64,000 nt of DNA from Ceraceosorus guamensis (lineage: Eukaryota > Basidiomycota > Exobasidiomycetes > Ceraceosorales > Ceraceosoraceae). The position numbers and the translations under genes were made by a program. How positions within the stretch are numbered: the stretch's first letter is position 1; each line of letters opens with the position of its first letter. Positions 11,363 through 21,203 of the stretch are shown piece after piece. The notes under the pieces are model-generated. The model was not told where the DNA came from. It did not search any database and saw only the letters and a program-made list of their open reading frames with translations. The stretch covers positions 270,746-334,745 of the forward strand of contig NW_020290014.1 in NCBI RefSeq assembly GCF_003144195.1, given 5' to 3'.

Positions 11363-14188
11363 ATGGCAGCACACCTCATCTCTTTTCTGGAGCGCCCTCC
11401 TCCTCGACTCGGTCATCGCGAGCCGATGAATCCAGAGCGCAGCGATGCGGCGAGCACGTGCACTAGTGGATCGGTAGCAAAGGAGTCGTCGTCAAGTGCG
11501 ACGCTCAACGCAGCAACTCGGGATCTCGCCGCATTCCTCGAAGCTGCACCCAGCGGAGCGTCACAGCTTCCAGGACCTGTCCAGCGCAAAACCGCACGCG
11601 CAATCTTAGAGGAGCTTGCGCATTCTCCCGCAACAAGTGTGGAAGGTGATGACTCTTGCGATGCTGGGCGGGGAAGAAGCGGAGAGAATGCCAAGGACCT
11701 GGGGTTAGATGAGCACGCGAAGTTGGTAGCTTTGCGAACACTCAAAGAGATTGGAAGACTGTCTGCGGGTGGCAGCGCCGAGGTTGCAAAGCCGGAGGTG
11801 AGTGACGGGGGGCTGAAGAGAATTGTAATGCTTGCTGTAATAACTCTGCTCCTTGTGGCCCTTGCCAGTCGCTTCGGACGCTTCTTGCGTGCGTCCATAG
11901 ACCGCCTCCCTCGCTCGAAGGCTACAAGGACAGTGGTGCTCCCATCTCGAGCGCATTGAAGCGCGTCATTGGCCGCGTAACCCCCTCCAGCCGACAGCGC
12001 ACCTCTTCATCCAGCTCGAACAAGTCGCAAGCTTCTCTCAGACTAGTGCCCGATAGCCGCAGCCGAGAAGCACGGCAGCGTAGTGCATCGCCGTCTTCAC
12101 ATGATGGTCGGAGCCTTGTAATGCGAGACCATATCAGCATCGAGCAGTGGCGGACGTCTGACATGGCCCTCAGATGTATCAACAATGCGCTCTATTTGCA
12201 CGAAGACATGCGCTCGCGCTTCGGATCGCCGGAGATAGGTGGTGGGCGCATTGCGCTACAGATGCTGCAGGTGAGTAGTGGTCCAGAAGCAGTGGCAGGA
12301 CACCTCAAAGCTGATAGAAGCTCGTATGCCGTTGATAGAATCCTTCTGTGACCCCTGCCGAAATTCTCTTCCTGTCGGCAAGGCTGCTCTTCTACGCGAC
12401 GCTGTTTGACGCTGAATTCTGCAAATCCGCCGTCGAAACGTTTGATGCTCCTGGTATTTTGTCTGAGGTGAGTTCGGCACCTCGTCGCATGACAGGAAAA
12501 TCACCAGGCTGAGCTCTCAGCAACTCGCTTCCTTCAAGCAGCTTCTGCAGCATGTTGCGTTTCATCTTGATCAAGCGATCCCAGGACCCCTCGCCGGCGA
12601 GCTCTCGGTGCCGGGCTCGGAAGAGGCTTTGCGGAATGCAGCATCAGAGGCTCTTAAAGCTGCTTTCAACCTGACCCTGTACTATCCGCGACAGGCGAAA
12701 GCTAGTCATGGAACAAACCCGCCCAAAGACAAGGCTGTCATCGGCGAGTCTTGGTCCCCGGCGCTGGAAGGGTGAGCTGAGCTCCGGGATCGTGTCATCG
12801 CATTCGCCCATCATACTCACTTCTGGGTGACCTTGCAGCCTCATCGAGCCCACCATTCAGTTGCTGTTGTCTGCTACAGATCCACTTTCCTTGCCATTGG
12901 CCCCTCCTATGACGAACGCTATAGCGGTACTACTGAACTGCCCCGTCGGCGCCAATAGAGCAGCTTGGTACTCAATTCGACGGAATTCGAGGGACTCTGG
13001 AAGGAGCGATGACGAGCAAACTAGCCAACCGGCATCACCTTCCACAGCTAGGCGTGTGACGAATGTCTTGTTCCCGAAAAGCTCGAGCACCGCGTCACCT
13101 CGACTCGGAGGCTCCAGCACTCCTAGTTCGCCATTGTCTCAGCACCTTTCGCTTTCTGGTCCTGACACAGCCAGCACTACTGGTGAAATGGGAACGACCA
13201 TCAGTAGCTCAGGTGTCGCTTTAGCCCCCTCAATTTTGGCGGTACTAGTCAATATGCTAGACGGCGCCCTGCTGCGCTATTTCCCAGCAGTTGACGACAG
13301 TGACGATAGCCAAGCCAAACACGCTGCCGCAAGGGACGGTGTTGATCTCGAAGACCACCATCAACCATTGATCCTCCTCTTGCGCAAGCTGGCAACTGAG
13401 GATGAGCGTTGCAGAGCTGCTCTGCGAGCACATCTGCTTCCATCAGACATGTCAGTACATCTGTGGGCGTCACGACTGAGACTCGCAGCTGAAGCGCCGA
13501 GCTTCCTCTTCTTCTACCACATCACACGCAGCGACCGATCCTCACCGCTCGACAAGCGCAATGATCTCACAGGACGATGTGTCCGCTTGATGAGCTCTGT
13601 CTTCCTCTCGCGTCTTGCGCGCGTGATGGGCGAGATGCTACTGGCTGTCTGCGATGGCGATCGTGAGTACGCGTAAGAGCTTTGCGAGTCTGGGGGCGCC
13701 CCACGCCCCTTTCGTCACTTACATTGTTCTTCTTTGCAGCGAAAGTCATGACGGCAGAAATTGGCTACGGACCTTGCGCAGGCTTTCTCATGTCCGCAAA
13801 TCTTGCGTACGCTTTGCCGGCCGAATCAAGGTCAGATGCCAGCACCGCCAAGAACGGACCAAAGCGGACCATCAACCCGATCACCGGCCAATACGATCCA
13901 ACTCCAGCCGAACTTGCGAACGACGAGATCTCGAAAATGTCAGACGAGCAGAAAGAGATTGAAGCGGAAAAGCTGTTTACTCTGTTTGATCGATTGGACA
14001 AGACCGGAGTAGTGAAGGCTCAATCCCATCCTGTGCGAGCGGCGCAAGAAAGCGGCAGATTCGAGGAGATTACTCGGGAGATCGAGGAGAGGGAAAGGCG
14101 GAGGGAGGAAGATGAAGAAGCGCAGATGGAAAAGGACGTAGAAAGAGATATGCGCGCTTTCAGAGAACGTAGACAGCCCCGCGGCTGA
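11363..14188 (+). CDS. ric8: Synembryn/RIC8, chaperone and exchange factor for G-protein alpha subunits
   Basis: Six exons, 11363-11797, 11869-12270, 12339-12467, 12521-12771, 12839-13662 and 13740-14188, join to about 829 residues. Introns are 53-77 nt with GTGAGT/GTGAGC donors. Family landmarks occur in the expected order: ALRTLKEIGRL and SLRTLLACVHRPPP, ALRCINNALYLHEDMRSRFG, AEILFLSARLLFYATLFD, ASEALKAAFNLTLYYP, MTNAIAVLLNCPVG, a loop with Ser/Thr-rich insert, LILLLRKLATEDERCRAALR, and KRNDLTGRCVRLMSSVF, ending in an acidic/basic charged tail. Known role: RIC8 is an armadillo-type cytosolic protein that folds and stimulates nucleotide exchange on heterotrimeric G alpha, upstream of cAMP signalling, which in smuts controls mating and virulence growth. 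It is longer than animal RIC8 because of low-complexity inserts. The acceptor of intron 3 has alternatives; the chosen one preserves QLASFKQLLQHVAFHL. Confidence 0.9.
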
Positions 14189-14394
14189 CTTCCCGGACCC
14201 GAGCGGCTGTCTTGAGTTGACGTAATTTTGCGAGCGGCCACCATCATTGTACCTCTAATCAACTCAGCTCACAGGACGGACGTGGCTTTGCGCTGCTGAC
14301 TGATGCATCTCTATCATCCTTCAATACAATGACATTGCAGCTGCTACCCTACAAATGGCCGTGATTGACTTCGACCCCTTTTCATTAGCGTCTG

Positions 14395-16044
14395 TTAGAG
14401 GGAAGTCCGGACCAGACTCTTTGAGAAAGCGCCGATATTGCCAGCAGACTCTAGGTATTTGGAGATGAATAGCTCATCGTTTGGCGCTACAAAGAAGGCA
14501 GAGAGACTGTTTCAACAAGCGTGTAGACAAGAGGCGTCGCAGACATCTGAGGAGGCAACAACTCACTGCTCCAATACCCGCCTTCCCTTCGCTTGACCTC
14601 CCACAGACCTCTCGCCTCCACATCAGTAAGAGGAGGCACATCCAGAGCAGACCACCTGCTTTCTTTGGCGTGCTTTTCGTTGAGCTCTTCCTCATGAGTG
14701 TACGGGTTGTAAGGAAGAGATCTCTTCAAGCCCATGGCCGCAGGATCCAAATCGGGCCTGTCGATGGATCTCAAGAGGGCCGGAGTCGGATACCACTGCG
14801 TAGAGCTCATGCCTATTGCGCCCATGAGCGCACCCCGCTGCGGACCCTGCTGCATGGCCGACAAGAGTGTCCGAGGAAGAGACAACTCCCAAGCTTGAAG
14901 GGGTTTATGATCTACGTCCGTGTATGCGCTCTGCATGTAGAGAGCTTGAGCTTCGTCGATCGCCAGTAGGAAAGGCACCTTGGTCTGCTGGCTCAAGCTC
15001 TGCAGCAAAAGAGCAAACGCTGCGGAACGAGGGACCGGAAGCGTCTTGTCTGAAGCCGCGAAGGATGCCAACGTCTTGCATGATCCGAAGTAGGCACCCT
15101 TTGTTTGCTCCCTTAGCGGAGATTCGATCACCGGCACCTCTGCTAGCAATTCTTGCACCCGCAAAGACTCCGCAATACGCCGCTCCAAGAAGCTTTGGGC
15201 ATATACTTGCAGCTTTGGCGCGTAGACGAAGGCCGATGTTCCTCGAATCAAGTTGATTCCGCTCTTGATGTACGCCACAATGTACCCTTTGCCGAGCGCA
15301 TAGGACACTGCTTGAAGCAGGATGTGCGACTTTCCCGTGGAAGGCCCTCCAACGAGCAAATGTCTTGGACTGTCGACTGACGCTACTGCTTGGTCAAGAG
15401 CTGATTGAAGCTGAAGCGTCGTCGAGCGAAGGATGGTCCTCGGGATCTACACAGATACAAGCATTGCATGGAGTCAGCGCACCAACTCGAGGGAGAAACT
15501 CATTTCAGCAGTACGCACATCCTGCTGAATGCGATGAGGCAACAATGTCTCCCTAGAGAATTTGGTGATTTGCTCATTCCACGCGTACGCCCTGCCGACA
15601 TTGCCTTCTGCGTAGACTTGAGCATCCAAGACGGGTAAGTTGGATCTGACGATGCTCAGCTCGTAGAAAGGCGCCTGCTTGGTATGAGTTCCTGCCGTGT
15701 TTGCCCTTCGAGGCCCAGAACCGCGAGGCCGCTCTGCGACCGTACCGGATTTGCGAACCACGCGTGTCTTCTCTGCAGGATGGGACAGCATTCGTGCACT
15801 AGGCTCGTGAGCTGATTTGCAGATAAAGACTCCAATCTGAACGCTGCGATCACTCACGCGCAGCTTTCTTTACGGGGGCTTTCATTTGAGGTGGACAGCA
15901 GTGGAATGACCGCTCGGCTTTGGGCTGTGCGGCTGCACCACGGGAAGTCTTCAGCACCCCGAACGCACCCGTTCCCGTCCTCGTCGTCGCAGCACAAGCA
16001 CGTGAAGTCGAAGCTCCAAAGTTCAGGAGCGCGGCGCTGGACAT
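14395..16044 (-). CDS. DAP3: Mitochondrial small-ribosomal-subunit protein mS29 (DAP3/Rsm23 family)
   Basis: Four exons on the minus strand, 16044-15858, 15811-15519, 15446-14567 and 14486-14395, encode 483 residues. The start gives a Ser/Ala/Arg-rich, acid-free N-terminus (MSSAALLNFGASTSRACAA) typical of a mitochondrial presequence. A P-loop GGPSTGKS lies at about residues 193-200, and FLLAIDEAQALY is the Walker B region. The last exon is only found after removing an 80-nt intron with GTGAGT donor and pyrimidine-rich TTCTTTGTAG acceptor. It supplies DELFISKYLESAGN and KSLVRTSL, which fit the family C-terminus. Known role: a GTP-binding structural component of the mitoribosome head. The second donor is GTGCGT. 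The gene is divergent from a complex I subunit gene, with 637 bp between the two starts. Confidence 0.92.
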
Positions 16045-16681
16045 GATGGCAGGATAAGTTCTGCTGCGCCTGGCTAGGTGAAAGGAATCGGGGTGTCCTG
16101 GCAAAGCCGCGAGGACCCAGCTGCTTTCAGAGGACAGGCGCGGCAAGGAGCAGCAATCAAAGAGGATTGGCTTGACAGAGATGTGATCAAGTGCGCTACG
16201 GCCAAGGTCAGCGAAGGTGGGAGCCAGCGCGCCAGTCAGGAGTGAGTCGGAGAAGATCTGAAGCGAGAAGTCATGACTTGGTGATGCTGCAGCGCGACGG
16301 TCTTTCATGCAGGCGGAAGGACTCACGACTCTTGGCCTGCGCGCCAGGCGCTCCACGTGGTGCTTACACTGCGCGTGTAGAGCTCATCGCCCCGGCTGCT
16401 GCAGTCAAGAGTGCACGTACATCGTGCGTGCGCTACGATGTGGTACATCAATTCCCAATCCGAGGAGTCAGGGCACTTTCTGGAGCTCAGAACCCAACCT
16501 CACAACAGTCACATCAGGTCGTGCGAGTAGTGGATCTTATATCGTCTCGGCCTACGTCAGTCGCACCGACTTCCACACATCGAACAAGCAGCCACAACGA
16601 CCGAAGGCCTCGCATTTTGCGTCATCGATCAAAAGGCGCCATTTTGACAAAGAGCCATCAGGCACCTCCAGCAATCACATC
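16045..16681. promoter_or_regulatory. Shared divergent promoter region of DAP3 and a complex I subunit
   Basis: The 637 bp between the two start codons hold no supported gene. Both flanking products work in mitochondria, so a bidirectional promoter is plausible. An ACTCACGACT decamer lies at 16321-16330. A long frame on the minus strand extends the DAP3 frame upstream but carries no targeting or family features, so I placed the start at 16044. Confidence 0.5.
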
Positions 16682-17063
16682 ATGGCAGGCGGAGGGCACT
16701 ACTCGCCCGTGAAGGTGGATCCCGCCATCGAGCGATGGGGCTTCATGGTGCGTTTACACTGTGCCATGATAGGCAGGCACCAGCTCATCCGCTGATTACA
16801 ACGCTGGCATCCCGCCCTCTTGTGCCTGCAGAGACAGACTGTTTACGAGCGTTTCAGATTGACGCCTAGGAACACTTGGATCGTGCTCGTCCTTGGAGCT
16901 CTGATCCCTTATGGAACTTTCAAGCTGGCGCAGGCCACCGATGTGAGTCGAAGCGGTGGTCCAAGCCATTTCGTCCGGTGTCGGGGAAAGCGTGCTGCTC
17001 GCGTTTGGGTTGTTATAGTTGAACCAAGGTCGCTGGAAGATGGATGTGACGGAAGGGCGATGA
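16682..17063 (+). CDS. Small complex I accessory subunit of the NDUFB4/B15 (NUO6.6, NB5M) type
   Basis: Three tiny exons, 16682-16747, 16832-16942 and 17019-17063, encode 73 residues. The start MAGGGHYSPVKVDPAIERW is followed by YERFRLTPRNTW, one transmembrane helix (IVLVLGALIPYGTFKLA) and the end NQGRWKMDVTEGR. Order and length fit fungal NDUFB4-type subunits, which have a basic TPR motif just before one helix and a GKW-like patch after it. Known role: accessory subunit in the membrane arm of mitochondrial NADH:ubiquinone oxidoreductase. The introns are 84 and 76 nt. The gene is easily missed because no exon exceeds 111 nt. Confidence 0.82.
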
Positions 17064-17898
17064 GATCTTTATTCGCGCACCCGGTTCCGGGACGCGGTTC
17101 GGTCAACGTCGAGCCTTAAGAGAGCTATAGTCCTTTGACCGAGGGACCCGCCCAACTTTCCCACGCGTTCAAATTCCCACTTCACTCTGCTTTGCACTTT
17201 GGCGCACTGTGATGCGACTTTTACATCTCAAAACTCGCTGAACTCGCTGCTGAATCTTTTTCCCTCCCTCCTTTTCATACGCTGGTGTCCATCTTCAAAC
17301 TCCCGACTCTCATGTTCCATGATGATTAGGCCAAGTGGGACATGCAGGCGAGAACGCGAGGAGAGTCATTGTTGGCCAGACCACCTCCTGCCAGCGAAAC
17401 CGACGAGGCATAGACAAGAACGGGCGCCACAAACCCGAATGCATGCTGTTGCGTCCTTGTGAATCTCGTTCAACGATACAAACGCTCGTGCAGCAGAGTG
17501 CACGTGGACGCCTTCGTCAGGAGGATGACAGATTGTTTTGCCAAAGAGTACAGCTGGGCGCTCCTCATTACAAGGCCTCTCGGCACCAATGCACGCACGG
17601 CACTGATTGGTTTCACGCGTTACTCTTGCCAGGTTGGATTATGCTGTGCGAACAGCTCAAGTCTGCTCGGCAGCGTCATTGGAGAGAAGTACAGACAGTG
17701 ATGCGCAAATGCGTATACAAAGCACCGAAGGGCTGGCAGGGGCAATCGAGCTTGATCGCGCTGATGGCTATCGCATGTGACCCTAAAGGCTTGCATCGTA
17801 TTGACTCGGGCAATCGGTTGATGACGATGCCCTGAAAAGCGACATTCACCTCAACGCAGCTGCAGCCGAACCATCAGGTCCGCCGCGACCTCTGTCCC
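17064..17898. other. Convergent intergenic region, nothing recognised
   Basis: A 166-codon frame (17335-17835, plus) begins with GTG and has no domain, membrane segment or family likeness; I treat it as chance. The stretch holds the two 3' ends of the flanking convergent genes. Confidence 0.5.
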
Positions 17899-20126
17899 TC
17901 ATCTGTTGACCTTGCGTCTGCCCTTCAAGGACGCAGGCGCACGTTCGCACGATTCAGGATCAGTAGCTTTCGATGATTGCCGAAGCTCTTCTGACTCACC
18001 TCTTCCCCTCTGAGCACCCAAATGATGACCCTGATGATCACCCGGCGCAGGAGGGACCCATCCTCCAGACGCGCCACCTCTGCCTCGTCCTCTCGCATCG
18101 CCGCCCTTACCTCTTGCCCTGAAGTCCCCCCTTCCTCCACGTCCAGCATAACCTCCTCGCTCGTTGGCGTTGGCACGCACATTTTTGCGCGACACCACCT
18201 GCTCGAACCCGTCATCATCCACTTGAGGTATTCGCGCAGGCCGCCTCGGGTCGTTTGGTCGGTTCGGTGTTTGCGCTGCACTGGTCCTGACACCCTTAGC
18301 GTCGATGGTGGGAGCAGCCGACGAATCCGCAGGAGCTTGCCCATTCGCGGGCATCCCTGAAGGAGCTGCATCAGCCTGCACGGCAGCAACTTTTTGGCTC
18401 ACAGCGGCGGAAACGGTAGGAGCAGATATCTGCGGCGTGGCAGTGCCGCTAGCAGCCCGTGCCGGTGTACCAGCTACAGTGGCCGGAGTACTCCACTCTG
18501 CTGGTGGCTCGTCGAGGTCGTCCCCCTCGTCGTCAGCCCAATTAAACTTGGGCGTGTCCGCCGCCGCTTTGCCATTCGTTTGGACCTCGTCTTGTTGGCC
18601 AGCTTCCGCCACCACGTTCACAGATTCTGACGCGCCAGACGCCGGATCAGCTGCCGAGACGTGAGGTTGAGGCTCCAGGTCACCAGCTGCTCCACCTTCC
18701 GGTGCCGTTTCGGAGGTCGAGGGCGCAAGAACGCCACTCGGACCTGTGCCAGGCTGAAGAATTGGCACCGGTGCGTTGTACTGGCCGTGTCCGTGCGATG
18801 GCGTAGGTTGTCAGACATTTGCATTCAAATTTCGTTTGAGACCACGGGACACCTGCTGCTCATCTCACCTCGCCAGGGTTGCTAGTACCAACTTCAGATG
18901 CTTGCAAGAAGCTGATGCCGTTCGAAGCGCGCCCATGAGAGTTGACGCCGTCTTGAGCAGCGTTCAAGCTCGATTGTGTTACGTCCTCTTGATGCAGGCT
19001 GCCGTTCACCAACGGGGCTGGCTCAGAAGCAGCAACAGCAGGAGCAGATGGCTTCTCGAGGGCTTTGATCAAATCGACCACTTGCGAATCTAGAATTGGC
19101 CCACGTGAAGCCTGTGAGCTTCGTGACGCTAGAAGCGCAGCTCTGTGGAAGATCACTTACAAGTGGGCGTCAGTCTTGGTACAATGGCCTCATTAGACGA
19201 GTTTACCAAGCTGTCCAGAGCCCTCTGGGCGTCTTGCAAGCGTCTTTCCATCTCCCCCTCTGCAGCTGCCGAGGCCACATCGTCGGAAGTTGGGAGCGCA
19301 GTGAGACGCAAGAAGAGGATTCTGATCGCTTGGGTCGTGTCTCCGGAGATGTTCTCCAATGCAGCAGGCACACTGCGAGGCGCAAACGACGGAGGAGCGC
19401 CCGACCAGCCGGCTCGATCGGCGATGTATGAATGCAATGCAAAGAAGGACCTTTGAAGGGATTGATGGCTCGGTGCTTCGTCCTGTTGGCGTAGCGTTCA
19501 TGATGCTCTACGTTTCAGTATGAACATCGTAGAAGGCGCCATGTGAATCTCCACTCACCCGGGCTACAGCGGCGGCAACTTCGATCTGGACCTTCTTGTC
19601 TGCATCTGTAGATGCTTTCTGCTCGGACTCCGTAGCTGCAAGCTGCTTGACCACTTCCTGAAGCTCGGCAACGACTGCCTCCATGACAGATCTAGATGCA
19701 AGACTCTTCTTCTGGTTGGCGTCAAGGGTCTCCGGAGCCGCGTTCAGATAGCTCTCCATCCGTTGCTGAAGAGCAAGCACGACATTCAGCCAGCGCATTG
19801 CTGATTGAAACCCAAACGCAAGGTCGATCCTCTCCAGAGGCACACACACTCACCAGCTTCTTTGTGAGCGCTTTGATCCTCTTCGTCACGAGGACTTGCG
19901 CTCGTGAGACATGGCCGGCAGCATCATTGGAGCCTGGCACACCTGCAGTGGTCCCTTCCACCGGAGCATTGGCCTTGAGGGCTTCGGGCAATTTCGTCGC
20001 ATCAGGCGCCACCCCTAGCAAAGCGGCGGAAGCTTCCTCAGAGAGCTTCGTGGAGGTCGCACCGCTTGCTGGGGGCTTTGCAGCATTGTTTGTACCATTG
20101 GCCTTTTTGCCCTTGGCGGCCGCCAT
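17899..20126 (-). CDS. Caprin-like coiled-coil and RGG-rich RNA-binding protein
   Basis: Five exons, 20126-19854, 19765-19559, 19482-19161, 19089-18869 and 18780-17899, give 634 residues. The N-terminal 80 residues are Ala/Lys-rich. Residues about 80-160 form a charged helical segment (KRIKALTKKLQRMESYLN, then NQKKSLASRSVMEAVVAEL) that resembles the homologous region of caprin: a KxxxLxKKL start, an N-Q-x-x-L spacer and a following helix. A Pro/Ala/Ser-rich middle follows, then DDDGFEQVVSRKNVRAN near residue 530 and an RGG/GRG box at about 545-600. Known role of caprins: cytoplasmic mRNA-binding proteins of stress granules and translation control. The family assignment rests on pattern and layout, so it is a reasoned guess; a generic RGG protein remains possible. 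The third intron has competing acceptors; the one used gives a 71-nt intron. Confidence 0.62.
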
Positions 20127-21203
20127 GACTTCGCGAGCTCGCTGGCAAGCAAAGGGTAGGCGACCAGCTGGATCGTGTGCGCTCTGCACGTCTCTCACTC
20201 TCTCTTTTGTCTCTCCTCTCTCTCCTTGTGTTGCCAGCTGGACGGACACAGGCTTGGAGGAGATCGATGCAGCTCGCTTTAGTCTGCGCGTTGAGAGCGT
20301 CAGCCCGTAGTTGATGGACCCCGCTGCAAGATTTCGAGATGGTGTTGCAAGCTTCCGGTGATGAGCTTCCGTGTAATCTACGTGTGCGCGCAGAGGAAGG
20401 GCCAAGTGAAATCGCGGTATACATGTGCACGCAGCGTGCGCGCATTATGATATATTCACGATTCAGATTTGTGATTGAAGGCACTCAAGACTCACCACTG
20501 ACGAGTCACGAGTCGTAAGTCACTTGACTGATGCGTCTTGAGTATATGCTATAGTCACGAGTAGTCACGACCTGTGAGTCGACTGCGCTATGCCCGCGAT
20601 AAAAAGTGGGCTTGATCGCACTACGCCACGATTGTTCTCGGCAGCATGCAGCAGTATCTATAGCTCGCAACTCACAAATCACGACTGCAAGGGTCGCGCG
20701 CGCGCGCGCGCTCAGATCATCCATCTGCAGCAGCCCTTCTCAATTCTCATGCACCTGGTGCAGTCGTCAGTGCAGTGCATGACGGCTGCCGGGAGGACCC
20801 TCTTCGTCTGTGCGCTCGCTGTCTTCTGCATACAGTCACGAGTCACTCAGTCGTGAGTATACAGGTACTATACGAGTAGCTCGCCTAGCTGTTATCATCT
20901 TGCTCAGTTGCGCAGCGGACCAAGAGCCGAAAGGCCGTCTGCGACAAGCTCTATAAGGTGGGGATAGGCAGGGCAGGAACACCACGCACGGAGCTGGCAG
21001 GCAAGCGTGCGCGACGCATGGTAAGCAGGAACGTAGCAACGGAGCAACCGCCGAAACAAGCGCTGCCCCAGCGCTGGCCGACCTACAAATGCTTGCTGAG
21101 TCTTGACAACCTGCCCATCTCGACCCCACCCACACTCCACCACCATCGCACCCCTTCCACACTCGCAACTCTTCTCTGTGCTTTGGAACTTGCCTCACTG
21201 ATC
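20127..21203. promoter_or_regulatory. Divergent promoter region with decamer cluster and alternating CG run
   Basis: No gene is supported. Between 20454 and 20583 the sequence is packed with ATTCACGATT, AGTCACGAGT and AGTCACGACC decamers, and more lie at 20834-20858. A perfect (CG)8 alternating run, potentially Z-forming, occurs at 20695-20711. The region separates the divergent caprin-like and carboxypeptidase genes. Confidence 0.55.
20695..20711. repeat. Alternating CG dinucleotide run
   Basis: Seventeen bases of uninterrupted CG alternation lie in the divergent promoter region. Such runs can adopt Z-DNA; no function is shown here. Confidence 0.9.

Noticed and set aside
17335-17835. 166-codon frame after the complex I gene
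   Set aside because: Begins with GTG, has no domain or splice partner, and lies in a convergent 3' region.
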